Below, piece after piece: positions 46,234 to 57,917 of a DNA stretch of 64,000 nt. Position numbers and translations under genes: made by a program. The notes beneath the pieces are model-generated. The model ran no database searches. It was given only the letters and a program-made list of their open reading frames with translations, and had not been told where the DNA came from. The stretch covers positions 9,096,390 to 9,160,389 of the forward strand of contig JAJEKV010000030.1 in the NCBI GenBank assembly GCA_021234155.1, in the 5' to 3' direction. Every line of letters starts with the position of its first letter. Position 1 is the stretch's first letter. The stretch is from Isoetes taiwanensis. Lineage: Eukaryota; Streptophyta; Lycopodiopsida; Isoetales; Isoetaceae.

Positions 46234-47200
46234 GTACTGACAGTCTATAAATCTTTGTTTGGAACAAGATTTTTACCTGTTTTGACCATTTCGGTCTCAT
46301 TTCCATCTATATCCTTTTGAAGTAGCCACCATTATGGTGGGATTAGCAGTGGCCAGGCTGCAACTACATGCCATATGCCACCCTAAATCGATTTCTATAT
46401 GGCGCCCTAAATCAATTTCTATATCTGTAAATCAATTTCTATTACAGACCATGAAAATCTTCCAAAGTCATTAGCTTTTATTTTGTATTTCTTATTTTTG
46501 TTGCCACTACTGTAGCCCTTACCATCAAATATCAAATTAAATATTGTATTTTCGAACATAGAAAGTGCTTATACTCAGAGAGGTGCCTTCAGATAGCCTT
46601 GCCATATTTCCATTCTATTCCTCAATCTATGCCGTGCAAGCGGGCAAATTATGCCCTGCTTCTGATGCTGAAATGTTAAGTTACATAATTTTCTTCTTTT
46701 CCTCAGTTTTCAAAGCATTTCTAGACTGTATTAATAACACAAAAATTTTAGATTATCGGGCTTATATTCTAGATTGTCAAGTCAATATCGTAACCTATGG
46801 GACCCTGAAATTTCCGACGATTTCAGGCCTTGTTTTTTTCAGGTGACCTCTCTTTCTGTAAGCTTTGTTCTGTAAGTTTTGTTCCGGATGAAGGACGTCT
46901 GCTGCGAAGCTCTGTAAGCTTTGTTCCAGTCCAGGCCGAAGCTGTGTAAGCTTTGTACAGTAATTTTAGTGTAAGCTTTGTACAGTAATTTTAGGATCTC
47001 TGAAACAGACTACTTTATGCCCTGTGCCATAGCCGGAAGCTTTGCAAGCTTTGTTCCGGTAAAGTAGCATGAATGGCCGATCTTCAGCTAAAGAATCTTG
47101 AAACGTACATAAATGAGAAGAGAAACAACAGATTAAGCGGCCTTTCACAGCAGTTCTTCTCACCGTAGTTCAAGAATGAGGAAATTTCGGGTCCCGTAGG
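46234..47200. other. Intergenic with 'gtaagctttgt' repeats
   Basis: 'gtaagctttgt' recurs near 46858, 46916, 46946 and 46971. The last two sit in a direct tandem duplication of about 25 bases ending 'cagtaattttag'. No gene recognised. Confidence 0.4.
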
Positions 47201-47202
47201 CC

Positions 47203-47312
47203 ACGTATAGAAACCTACGCCACCAGAAGGTTTCTGGAAGAAACCGCCGCTCGTGGCGCCGCCGCCAGGTTTCTTCCAGAAACCTTCAGGTGGTGTAGGT
47301 TTCTTTATACGT
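47203..47312. repeat. Foldback (MITE-like) inverted repeat
   Basis: Left arm 47203-47245 (acgtatagaaacctacgcca...gaaacc) pairs with right arm 47268-47312 (ggtttcttccagaaacctt...tatacgt) with a few mismatches. The loop of about 22 bases is GC-rich (gccgctcgtggcgccgccgcc). Confidence 0.82.
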
Positions 47313-47603
47313 AGTTGATATGCCTGAAATTTACAAGACCCACATCAAACTCACATACTTTTGATCATGCACTTGGATTATGGGGCAGCCACATTAGGAT
47401 TTTAGATGATCCACATGTAGGTTGATGTATATACGTTTTTGGGTCGGGCGAAGATGCACAAATTTACTACCAGGTTCTTGAATTGAAAAGAGAGCCATAG
47501 TTTGATGGTTCAGAATTTTTTTCTTGTGAAGCTTCAGCATACAGAATTGAGAGCCCTTTCGCCTGCTTTAAAAATTTTGTGTATATACAAAAGGTTGGGA
47601 AAG

Positions 47604-47644
47604 AGAAACGTTCGTGGCGGCCAAGGCCGCCGCGATAAGTTTCT
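47604..47644. repeat. Small foldback related to 47203-47312
   Basis: agaaac...cgtggcggcc / ggccgccgcg...gtttct. It shares the agaaac/gtttct outer pair and the 'cgtggcg' core with the larger foldback about 300 bases upstream. Confidence 0.65.
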
Positions 47645-48880
47645 TGTATAAATAAGGGTTATAATATTAAAGTGACTTTAATGTTAGAGTAGGTGGATAA
47701 TGGATGCGAGGTGACTTGGAGGGTGTCTGCATTAACTTGGGAGAAGGTGACATAACAATCTTGGGTTGTACGTATAACAAGAGGTCTTTCGATAGAATTC
47801 CATCTCTATCCATCCTAAATTTTGGATAATGCAAAATTATGGGCACTTACTAGTTATAAGGTAGACACATTAGAAAGGTAATGTCATTCTTGTCAAAAAG
47901 GTGTTTATCCATAAATCTATCAATGAACTAAGGCTACGAGAGAAGGATTGTCAGAGGAAGAGGAGGTTAACTCTCCCCTAGAGTGGGTTATGCAAATTAT
48001 GCTGGGAGGCCAAGTGGGTTATATGCATAAATCCCGGGAGGTTAACCTCCTTAAATTACAAGGTTAAGAAAATTATCCCTAAATTAAACCACAAAATCAG
48101 GCAATTTCAAGTTCATCTTACAATGTTAAGCTTTTGACCACGACAACTTCTGGTTATGGTAGAATTTCCTCCTCTGCAAAAGGATGCAATATTTTTGGCC
48201 GCTTGGTGGGTAGATTCCATTTGATGAGCTCGTGGGTTTGCCGGAGTTGGAGGTTTTAGGACTGTAAATCAATTCTATGGAAGGAAAAATGTCTATTTCG
48301 GCAGGTAAATTTTCTAACTTGGGAAGTTGCATGAAGAACATGATCGACAATGCCGCGAGCACATGATCCAAATATGAAAGACAAGATCTGGAGGAGGAGG
48401 TTATCACGATAATATGCACTGGATTAGCACGATTAGTATTGGGCAAACTTTTTAGGTTCCATCGAAAAATTTCCTATGGTTACTTTGGCCAGTCGGATAT
48501 CTTGTGTTTAGAGTCAGAACTTTCCATTGTCTTAATAGAAAACCACAAGAAAACTTGCCGGAAAAATCCCTGCAATACAGTAACTTGACTGGGAGAATTT
48601 TCAATTCCAACCGGTTGGTTTATAGTATTCCCCGGAATTTGCCCAACACTAAGCACAATAACCTTCTGTGTTAATTTTTATAATCCAATTCGATTAGACA
48701 GATGCCACGATTGGATTCTGATAATTTTCAAGACTTGTGGTTTAAGGATTGGTCATCAACCTTAGGACAAAACCGAAACCCTAAGCTTTTGGAAGGGCCA
48801 ATGGACTTCAAACCTTTCCTTGACATGCATCATCTCGAACAACTCGACAAAGGAAGCATTCCATAGATAGAATGTGGTGT
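47645..48880. other. Intergenic region upstream of the LEA gene
   Basis: No gene recognised. A perfect palindrome 'ggaggttaacctcc' lies near 48037, with a partial copy near 47968. The minus-strand 106-codon frame at 48126-48446 has no known motif. Confidence 0.35.
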
Positions 48881-48885
48881 GGGAT

Positions 48886-49021
48886 ACGTGGCATATAATT
48901 GAGGGATGCGCTAAATGTGGGAGCGAGATAAGATGCGCTGGCAATTAGTTGGTGGTTTGGCTACCAGAAGGAAGGCAATTTTTCTGCCGACGTGGCAGGT
49001 AATCTGGCATAACGACACGTA
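48886..49021 (+). promoter_or_regulatory. ABRE and DRE/CRT-like motifs of the LEA promoter
   Basis: ACGTGGC (ABA-responsive element core) occurs at 48886-48892 and 48990-48996. The second overlaps GCCGAC (dehydration-responsive core) at 48986-48991, giving GCCGACGTGGC. A weaker ACACGT lies at 49015-49020. TATAA at 48894-48898 is a possible TATA box, though it is far (about 235 bases) from the ATG. Presence upstream of a LEA gene suggests ABA/desiccation induction; this is inference. Confidence 0.55.
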
Positions 49022-49134
49022 TGGCCACGCGGCGGTCATGCGAGAAGGAACCTGATATGTAAAAATGCAACTCTTCATTCTGGGGCCATAGCTACGTAAT
49101 TCTTCGAGATTTTGGAATCCTGTTTGAAAAAACC

Positions 49135-52100
49135 ATGTCGAATAACAGGGATCAACCCAGCTATGGCGATCAATCCAGGGCACGGCGAGAGGACGCATCG
49201 AAGGAATTAGAAGAGGCCCGGCAGGCTGCTGCAGCAGCCCGATCCGCAGCCTCCGAAGCATTGGCCCATTCCGGCACTGCTGCATCCGACGCTGCCATAG
49301 CCGCAGCCAGAAGTGCTCAGGATGCCCTTGTCCGGGCCAAGGATGCCACTGTGGAAAAAATTATCGAGGTCAAGGATCGTGTCTCCGGCGCCGTTGCTTA
49401 TTCTAAGGATGTCGCCCTAGAAAAGGCTTCTGCTGCCCGGGATGCTGCTGCTGATTCTGCTGCTAGAGCACGGGATAAGGCTGCCGAAACCAAGGATTCT
49501 GCTCTGGAATCCGCTTCGAGGGCTAAGGATTCTGCTGTCGATTCCGCTTCCCGAGCAAAGGATGCTGCATTGGATTCTGCTGCTAGAGCAAAGGATGCTG
49601 CATTGAATAATGCTGCTAGAGCAAAGGATACTGCATTGGATTCTGCTACTAAGGCAAAGGATTCTGTTGCCGATGTTTCTGTAAGAGCGAAGGATTCTGC
49701 TGCTGATTCTGCTTACAGAGCTAAGGATGCCACTGTTGAGAAAACACAACAGGCCAGGGATATTGCACAGGTAATTTTGCTTTTGTTGGTTAGATGCATT
49801 CTCATTTCCAAGGCATTCCAACGTTGAATTTTTAAGGTATTCAACTTTGAATTTTGCATTTTTCTATTAAGTGTTGGGACGATTAGTTATGCACTACAGA
49901 ATCGGACAATTAGTTTGCACTGCCAGATTTTGTTAGTACATATCCCATGCTTTACAATCGTCGTCGTTAATTTTTGCAATATCAAACATTGCAGACGAGG
50001 ATTGCATTTCTCAATGTCAAGGACCATTTGTATTGGGTTGTTCAGTTATATATAACTAAGCAGCATTCATCGTAATGGATATGCATAGTAGCATATTGTT
50101 AACTTATGGGTTTGACTATTCCATTATGTATTGGGTTTGTAAAGAGGAGCATTGCATTTATTCTCTTAGTTGGTAATTGATAAAGTTTATATGTTTTAAC
50201 AATTGTAGGAGAAGGCTGCATCTACCAAGGAGCAATTGCAGCAATTAGGTGGAAATGTACAGGAACAGGTGGGCAAAGCAAGTGAAGCACTTCAGGAAAG
50301 AGCTATGTGGGTCAAGGAAAGGGCACAAGAGACAGCAGAGAGAGCTTTGCAGACTGCAAAGGAAGCAGCTGGAAGAGCTAAGGAAACTGCAGAGGATGCT
50401 GCTCACAGAGCTAGGGAAACCACAGGAGATGCTGCTCAAAGAGCCAAAGAGACTACCCAGGATGCTGCTCAAAGGGCAAAGGATAATACTGTCTCAGGGT
50501 ATAATGCACCTTGATCTGTTGGAATTGAACTTTAATGCTTGATGATTCTTGAATTCGCTAGGTTTTTCTCTTGGGAGGTCTAACTCTAATTAGTCTATGT
50601 CAATGTGGATGTCGAACAAAATGGAGTAGTAGGTATCAGTATGTTGTAAATATGTTTGGTGGGCTGTCTTAAACATGGTATCGTTCTTAGATGATTGAGA
50701 TAGTAACTTCTATTAGGTTGTAGATTTCTATACATTAAAAACAGTAACTTCTATTAGCTTGTAGATTGCTATACATTCTTGGTCATCTTGTGGATTTGAG
50801 CAGTCCCGTCATCTCTTAAGATGGTTGAATTTCGTTGTTGCGTGCTCTCAGACATTGTGTGGTTTTGGTACTAAGATCACTGAAATTGACACAGATACGA
50901 GCAAGGGAAGGATAAAGCAGACCAGGCTATAACTGGTGCCAGAGAGAGAGTCTCAGAAGGCTTGCAAACTGCAAAAGATACCACAGAATCTGCAAGACAA
51001 CAGGCTGTAAGAACAGGCAGAGAGACAGCTGATGCAGCCAAGGAGAAGACTGAAGCAGCCAAGGAGAATGTGAAAGGAAAGGCCTCATATGCTGCAGACA
51101 GGGCTGCTGAAGTCAAGGACAGGGCAATTGAAGCGAGTGAGAATGCCAAACAAAGAGCCCTAGAGAAAGCAGGGGAAGCGAAAGAGAGCATGGGCCAAGC
51201 TATGGAGAGTGCAAAGGAGAAGGGCAGAGAGACAGCAGCGGGTGCAAGGCAGAAGGCTGAAGAGACTAGAGATGCTGCCAAGGACAAGGCTGGACAAGTT
51301 AGTGATGCTGCAAAGGAGAAGGCAGAACGTGCAAAGCAGGCTGGATATGAAGCTAAAGAAGGCGCGAAGCAGAGGGCTGGACAAGTTGCTGATACTGCAA
51401 AGGAGAAGGCGGAGCAGGCAAAACAAACTGGATATGAAGCTAAAGAAGGTGCCAAGCAGAGAGCTGGACAAGTTGCAGATAATGCAAGGGAGAAGGCAGA
51501 AGGTGCAAAGCAAGCTGGATATGAGGCTAAAGAAGGTGCCAAGCAGAAGGCTGGAGAAGTTGCCGATAGTGCAAGGGAGAAGGCAGAGCAGGCAAAACAA
51601 ACGGGATATGAAGCTAAAGAAGGTGCCAAGCAGAGAGCTGGAGAAGTTGCTAACAGTGCAAAGGAGAAGGTAGATCAGGCAAAACAAACTGGATATGAAG
51701 CTAAAGAAAGTGCCAAGCAGAGAGCTGGAGAAGTTGCGGATAGTGCAAGGGAGAAAGGAGAGCAGGCAAAACAAACTGGATATGAAGCTAAAGAAGGGGC
51801 CAAGCAGAAAGCTGGAGAAGTTGCTGATAACACAAGGGAGAAAGGAGAGCAGGCAAAACAAACTGGATACGAAGCTAAAGAAGGGGCCAAGCAGAAAGCC
51901 GGAGAAGTTTCTGATAGTGCGAGGGAGAAGGCAGAACAAGCAAAGCAGACTGGCTATGAAGCTAAAGAAGGTGCAAAGCAGAGGACTGGAGATGTTGCTG
52001 ATAGTGCAAGGGAGAAGGCTGAACGGGCAAAGCAGAGTGGCTATGAAGCTAAAGAAGGCGCAAAGCAAAAGGCTGGCGAAGTTAGTGATAGTGCCAGGGA

Positions 52101-53574
52101 GAAAGCAGAACGTGCAAAGCAAACAGGATATGAAGCTAAAGAAGGTGCAAAACAGAAGGCTGGAGAAGCTGCAGATAGTGCAAGGGAGAGGGGTGAAGCT
52201 GGAAGAGAGAAAGTTGGTCAAGTTGCAGATGATTCAAGGCAAAGAGCTGGTGAGGCGTATGAGGGCACAAAACAAAAGGCTGGTGATGTAGCAGATAATG
52301 CCAGGGAGAAGGGCGAGGCTGCAAGGGGCAAGGCTGGTCAAGCTACTGAAGATGCAAAGTATAAGGCAGGCCAGGCAAAGGAGGGTGCAAAGGAGAAAGC
52401 AGATGAGGTTACAGATATGCCAAATGAGAAGGGTGTAGCTGCCAAGGACAGAAGTGGACGAGCGGGAGAAGATGCAAAACAATTATCTAGAGAGGTTTCT
52501 GACAGTGCAAGAGAGAAATCTCAAGCTGCAAAGGAGTTCGCAGAGGAGGCTAAGGAGGGCGCAAAGGAGAAGGCTGGTCAGGCTTATGATGCTGCCAAGG
52601 ATAAGGCTGGACAAGTGGCACAAAGTGCTAGAGAAACCAAAGACTGGGCAAAGGAGAAGGCTGGAGAGGCTGCAGACTATGCAAAGGAGAAGGCTGGCCA
52701 AGCTACACAAAGTGCAAAAGATACGGGCGAGGCTGCAAAGGACAGAGCTGGTCAATATGCAGATAGTGCAAAGGAGAAGGCTGGCCAAGCCAAAGATGAA
52801 AGCCAAAGGAAGGCTAGAGAGGCTGCAGATTATGCAAAGGAGAAGGCTGGTCAAGCTACACAAAGTGCAAAAGATAAGGGCGAGGCTGCAAAGGACACAG
52901 CTGGTCAATATGCAGATAGTGCAAAGGAGAAGGCTGGCCAAGTCAAAGATGAAGGCCAAAGGAACGCTAGAGAGGCTGCAGACTATGCAAAGGAGAAGGC
53001 TGGTCAAGCTACACAAAGTGCAAAAGAGAAGGGCGAGGCTGCAACGGACAGAGCTGGTCAATACGCAGATAGTGCAAAGGAGAAGGCTGGCCAAACCAAA
53101 GATGAAGGCCAAAGAAAAGCTGGAGATTTAACTCAGGGTGCAAAAGCAATGGGAGAAGGTGCAAGAGATAAAACTGCTCAATTCACAGAGAGTGCAAAGG
53201 ATAAGGCTGGCCAAGCAAAAGAAAGTGCTGAGCATAAGGCTGAAGGTGCGAAGCAGAGAACAGGTGAAGCTACAGATGCTGCTAGACAAAAAGGCCCAGA
53301 AAGTAGAGAAATTGGTGCCAAGGAGAGAACTGGAGCTTCTTATGATGAAGGCAAAGGTGGTAGAATTAGCGAAGAAACTAAACTAAAAGCTGTTGAAGTT
53401 GCTGAGGAAGCTGCTGAACAAAATCAGCCTCATCGCCGTCCCGAAAATGGTGAACAAACTCATGAAGAGGGTCATGAAGAAGGTGGAGAGCCTAAAGGCC
53501 TCTTGGCAGCTGTTGCCAATGCAGCCATCTCTCTCAAAGATGCTGTCGTAGGCAAGCCACCATCTCAAAGTTAA
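49135..53574 (+). CDS. Group 3 LEA protein (LEA_4 type), 1201 aa, three exons
   Basis: Exons 49135-49770, 50209-50498 and 50895-53574 with GT-AG introns. They join to 3606 bases, 1202 codons including the stop, with phases matching at both junctions (phase 0, then phase 2 giving a Gly codon). Exon 1 starts MSNNRDQ and holds at least seven consecutive 11-mers of the LEA_4 kind (ASRAKDSAVDS, AARAKDAALDS). Exon 2 continues them (AQRAKETTQDA). Exon 3 has ten 29-residue units (QTGYEAKEGAKQKAGEVADS core, 87-base period, 51343-52210), a diverged middle, and three 51-residue units (153-base period from 52672). The end is acidic, then KGLLAAVANAAISLKDAVVG. It is rich in Ala, Lys, Glu and Gln, highly hydrophilic, with no signal peptide. 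Group 3 LEA proteins are disordered in solution and fold to amphipathic helices on drying, protecting membranes and enzymes. It is unusually long for the family. Confidence 0.92.
49771..50208 (+). other. LEA intron 1
   Basis: Donor CAG|GTAATT after IAQ, acceptor AATTGTAG|GAG. 438 bases, T-rich, phase 0. Reading through would add about 19 codons before a stop. Confidence 0.88.
50499..50894 (+). other. LEA intron 2
   Basis: Donor CAGG|GTATAA, acceptor GACACAG|ATACG. 396 bases. The split codon GG/A restores the frame of exon 3. Retention would end the protein at SGYNAP, a 312-residue product. Confidence 0.85.
51311..52210 (+). repeat. 87-bp coding tandem repeat within LEA exon 3 (10 units)
   Basis: 'ggatatgaagctaaag' recurs at an 87-base step from 51343 (51343, 51430, 51517, 51604 and onward) for ten units. 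Codon-level variation is mostly synonymous or Lys/Arg, Ala/Ser swaps. Confidence 0.92.
52669..53127 (+). repeat. 153-bp coding tandem repeat within LEA exon 3 (3 units)
   Basis: 'gcaga(c/t)tatgcaaaggag' at 52672, 52825 and 52978. Each 51-residue unit has the cores AADYAKEKAGQATQSAK and GQYADSAKEKAGQ. The third unit diverges at its end. Confidence 0.9.
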
Positions 53575-55887
53575 GCTCGTTTTGAGTCTGTTGCTGCTTT
53601 TATGTGATAAAATTCATCTTTGTTTTTGAAGTTGGATTCTGTTTATTCTTGTAGATGTTCATAAACCTGATATTGGGAGAACCCGTCTGTAGAGAGTCAT
53701 TTTCATGCACAAAGTTGTCAAGGTTGTACCAGGTTGTCTGTTTCCTGATTGATTACCAGTTTATATATGGCAACTGCTCATAAAAAGAAGTGTTGCACAT
53801 ACAAAGTTGTTGTACAGATTATTGTGTAATGAGGGACGTTCGATATTTTATCCGAATGTGCACACTTCTTTTGGGTAAATTGTTAAAATTGCAGTCCACA
53901 AAAATGGCATGTAGGTGGTTATAATTTGAGGGCTAGAGAATGCTCCGGTTGGTTCACGGAACCTTCTGGCGTGGAAGGGAGATTTCCCATGAGTTCTAAA
54001 TTTACCTGTTAATCGAGAATTCAGACTTGTTATTTTGAAGGACTATGAAGAGAGTATGATTTTAGAGCAAGAAAATTACCTGCTGATAACATGTTGGCGA
54101 AATTCGAAGTTTGGCTGGACAGATGTTATTAAACCCTTGTACTTGTGGCTTTTAAGACGACGTGTCTAATCTTTACAAAAGCTATCATAGGCGTTGCTTA
54201 TTGGCCGGCCTTCTCTTCGTGTCCTTATTTATAGGGTGAAAATTGTGCTTGGATCATGTATTTAGTTTGAGAAGGTGTGGGATTTGGCCCGCCCTATTAC
54301 TTTGTGTTCTTGTGCCCATACGTAGATTTTGTGATCGACAACATGAGGTTCTCACTATTGAATTCAACTTTTTCCACTTGATTAGCTATACACCAACCAC
54401 CACAACACCATTTCCCTTTTGCCAGAGCTATCTTAGGGTCTAGCAGCCAAGGAGATCACTAGCCCACTAAGAGTTATCAAATTTATTGCTCATATACTAC
54501 ATGAACATTCAATGATAGACATTTTCTTTTCATCTTTAGACTTGCACAACTCTTTAATAAGACAATTTGAAATTTGATTATTCCAAACTCTATAGTTCTA
54601 TAGTTCATGTCCAACAACAGATTGTTAAGCTGTATCAACCTTGCGAGACATGATGCTTTGCATCCCCGACTTAATTCTGCCAAAAGGAAATACAATAAAA
54701 AACAAGATACAATTGGCACATTTTCAAACCAGTGCAGAGGCTATATATTTATTCTACAACAATTGTTACATGGAGATCACTCATAGGATCTGTTCCATTT
54801 GAATAAGAGGACACTCAGATTTTTTCTTATTGCTCGTGGCAATACACCCATCAAATCATAAAAAACCTATTGAAAAAAACGTATAAAGATACAAAAGAAA
54901 CCCCATGTTATTATGCTAGATATTTATATGGTATGTATCAATTTTCTTTATATAAAGAATGAGTAAAAGGGACAATCAAATCACTAAAAAAATGAAAAAC
55001 AAGGTGCTGCGCACGAGGGGTTGCCCTCCAGTGGCCCGAGAGTGTGTTTTCATGGGTTTTGTTTCGTTGTTTTGTGTTGGGTCTTGTCTGTTTTGTGTGA
55101 AGCTGTGTAAATGCTATGAATGCAGGTTTTCGTTTTCTTAGCCCAAGAAGGTGCTCATTGTCTATTTGGACTCCAACATGACATGACTGAGATGATAAAA
55201 GCACCCAAGAGCAATAGTATAGTAACATAAATTGATTGAGTTCATGAGATTGCCTTGCTCTTCTATAGTTGTAACCAGAAAGGTGCATAATATGGGTATT
55301 TACATGTTTGCCCCTACTTTAATGAACAGATTAGAATACAGATTGCAAGACTTGTGGCAAAAATCAACTATTCCTGAATTACTAACTAAAGGCTTGATAA
55401 CATCATTTTCATCCAATACTAGTGCATATTGTTAGCATATCATATGAAAGAGTGATCTGGGTATCAGAAGAGTCACAAATCTAATGACATACATCTTTCT
55501 AATGATTATTCAATATTTGTTATCTATAAAACAACTAAAAAATGGCACATATCTCCCATACAATACCTAACACAGGCTGTATAAACAACCATAGTGAATA
55601 CCTTTCCCTTGACCTACTATTGGACTCATCTTCCTCTACCTTGATCTAGAAATGGCACTTTGCTCCTTTGCTCAACTCAACCTAAACTTCATCTATCCAC
55701 TTCAATTTTGAAGGTTTGATAGTCATCAATACATGATTCTGTCTTTGATCTGCATAAACAAATTAAATAAATGTCAAAGTGGATGTAAGAATAAGTAATT
55801 CCTCAATCAAACACAAGACACAAGTCATTGTTGGCCATTCTTTTGAAGTTTGAGGAACATGGATTCATGTCCATTAGTGACAAATGA
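53575..55887. other. LEA 3' flank and intergenic
   Basis: The first 250-300 bases are probably 3' UTR, but no single polyadenylation signal stands out. The rest has short frames only. A 60-codon plus frame (54959-55141) and its 116-codon antisense frame have no known motif. Confidence 0.35.
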
Positions 55888-56156
55888 TTAGCTTCATGCG
55901 GTGCCAAATATGAAGAATTTTTTTACCCAACAAATCTTCATGTCTCGGACTCATGTAGTTTTTTCATATTCCTTATGCTCTGTAAATGCAATCAAAACAC
56001 AGAACAATTATCTAGCCCTGTTCTAAAGCAATAGATATGTCCAATAGGAATTAATAATTTTTCTTAACAGTAGCAACATTACTAGGATATGTATAAAACC
56101 CCAAAATGACATAGCTTTGAGGCTTTTATCCAACCACAAACTAGCAGCTAATATAT
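55888..56156 (+). repeat. Direct repeat R, copy 1
   Basis: About 90% identical by eye to 59012-59281 (landmarks 'gtgccaaatatgaagaattttttta', 'ctcggactcatgtagttttttcat', 'gatatgtccaataggaattaat'). Same orientation. The copies lie 3.1 kb apart with the fibrillin pseudogene between them. Confidence 0.85.
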
Positions 56157-56265
56157 GGCTTGTTTCAGCTTGGTCCTTCTCTGTAGTCTGTTCCTTTTGT
56201 GGTCATTTATCACGATCTATTCGAACCTTGTCCTCAGGAATAGTACTTAGAGCTACTTCTTTCAG

Positions 56266-56520
56266 CTATGCAAAGGTAGCTTCATCGTCTAAAGAGCTTG
56301 TAGACGGAGGCTGTATCTCTGAAGATGTCATCTTGGCATAATCAGATGAACATTTGGCGCCTAACTCTTGATTCTCGTCTGGTAGAATAGGTAAGGCAGC
56401 CAATCTCATCTTGATAAAGTTCACAGCCTCCTTGTCTATGTCCATGGCTGCACAGTTGTGGCCCTTCTTAAGCGCACAAGCAATCGTGGTACCAAGGTTG
56501 TGGGTCAACCAATGAAGTTA
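56266..56520 (-). pseudogene. DNA methylase N-4/N-6-like fragment
   Basis: The minus-strand frame reads GTTIACALKKGHNCAAMDID then KEAVNFIKMRLAALPI, ending in a Ser/Asp-rich tail. The first part matches the S-adenosylmethionine-binding motif I region (FxGxGTT...A...GR...xID) and following helix (xxxxxAxxRL) that closes the beta-class N4-cytosine/N6-adenine DNA methyltransferase fold. The glycine loop before GTT is degraded (THNL instead of G-G-S/L-G). The target-recognition part and catalytic (D/S)PP(Y/W) motif are not visible. It is a remnant. Whether it came from a host gene or a methylase-bearing mobile element cannot be told here. Confidence 0.5.
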
Positions 56521-57915
56521 TTTATGTTTTATTGTTATACTAATATACCACCATTGTCAAGATAGAAATGGTCAAGGACAATCAATCTATAAACCTAGGG
56601 ACAATTGTCAAAATAGAAATGATCAAGGAGGATCAATTTATAAGGCTAGGGACAAGAGCAAACTGCGATTGAGACATCTTTTCCAAATGTATGTTAAAAA
56701 GATAGGACTACTTTGCTAACTTAGGACCACATTCTATCAACGGATTCTAGAACGGTGGAATTATAGCTTGATGTCAAAATTTAAAGTGGCACAGTTTTTG
56801 GTTTCTATAGTCTAATTTTATGATTGAGATAATTGAGTTAGGCAGAAAAAATTGAACCTCAAAAGATGCATTCTTGCAATTAGACTACAATTTTGGTTCT
56901 ATTGGTAGTTGCTAGCCAAAGCCTTCTATAAATTGCAAACTTATGGACTCAAGCTTGTGTACCTTAGAGCTTGGATTCCATTCCAATAACTAAACTTTTT
57001 CCAATGGACATGGTTGTCTAGGTCTACTTGTGAGGATTTGCACAATAATGTTTGGTTGGGTTAAGTTGTTTTTGCTATTACCTTTGACTTTTTGTAGGTT
57101 GAGTACAAGAGATCATGTTAGTGTTATTGGACATAAACATCTAAGTGAAGCACAATGTTGTATATCAGATCATGTTAGTGTTATTGGACATAAACATCCA
57201 AGTGAAGCACAATGTTGTATATCAAGCTTCAATGCTTGTTGTGCTTCTAGTTATCTATATCAAATTTCCATTTCGTCTTTGCTATTAGTGAGATCTATTG
57301 GAAAAAATAGAACGATATTTGCAATTTGTCTTTATATACAAAGCCTGTTCGCGATCCAGTAATGGAATATTCTTAGCCCTTGTTGGCTATTCCTTCTAAT
57401 TATTTCGTCGGCAACAATACTTATGGTAAAGAGGAAATGATGTTCACAAGTTTCTTGATATAATGAACGATTAACATGTGACAACCTCCAAGTTGTACAT
57501 ACTAAAATTCTTTGTTAATATAAATTTTCATGGTGAATTTTATAAGTCGAGTTGTTGCATTTGAATTCTCTCTCTGTTCCGTATATTATCACATGGGATG
57601 AGATAATGGAATTGAAAGGAATAATATTTTAATAGTGAAAATGAACTCAACATGATATACTTCTCTCACGGATCTGGCAACTCCAACTTGTTCATCTGCA
57701 TTCAAGGGCTTGGTTGAGGGAAGGCATGTAAAGTTTCATTCCAAAAATCTCCATTTGTTTCTACCTCTCTATATACTCCTGGTTAGAGAAGTCTGGTGGC
57801 TTCAGCTTTGCCAGACAAAAATAATGGTCAGGAAAATGAGAGCATGGAGCCAAGCACAAACAATCATCCAGCCATGATGTAGTTACAACTGCGGAAACAC
57901 CTGCAGAAGATAATA
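56521..57915. other. Intergenic; 57-base tandem duplication at 57112-57225
   Basis: The unit 'gatcatgttagtgttattgg' plus 37 bases occurs twice in direct succession near 57112 and 57169 (19 codons, in frame within a 110-codon ORF of no known family). A second weak duplication involves 'caattgtcaaaatagaaatgatcaagga' near 56555 and 56600. No gene recognised. Confidence 0.45.
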
Positions 57916-57917
57916 CA

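Noticed and set aside
48126-48446. LRR-like gene upstream of the LEA gene
   Set aside because: Scattered Leu/Asn/Pro words do not form a repeat of the right period and all frames are broken.
51160-52221. 353-codon minus-strand ORF and several other long antisense ORFs opposite the LEA exon 3
   Set aside because: The LEA repeat avoids stop codons on both strands because of its GCN/AAR/GAR codon content. The antisense product is Leu/Ser/Phe/Cys low-complexity with the same period as the sense repeat.
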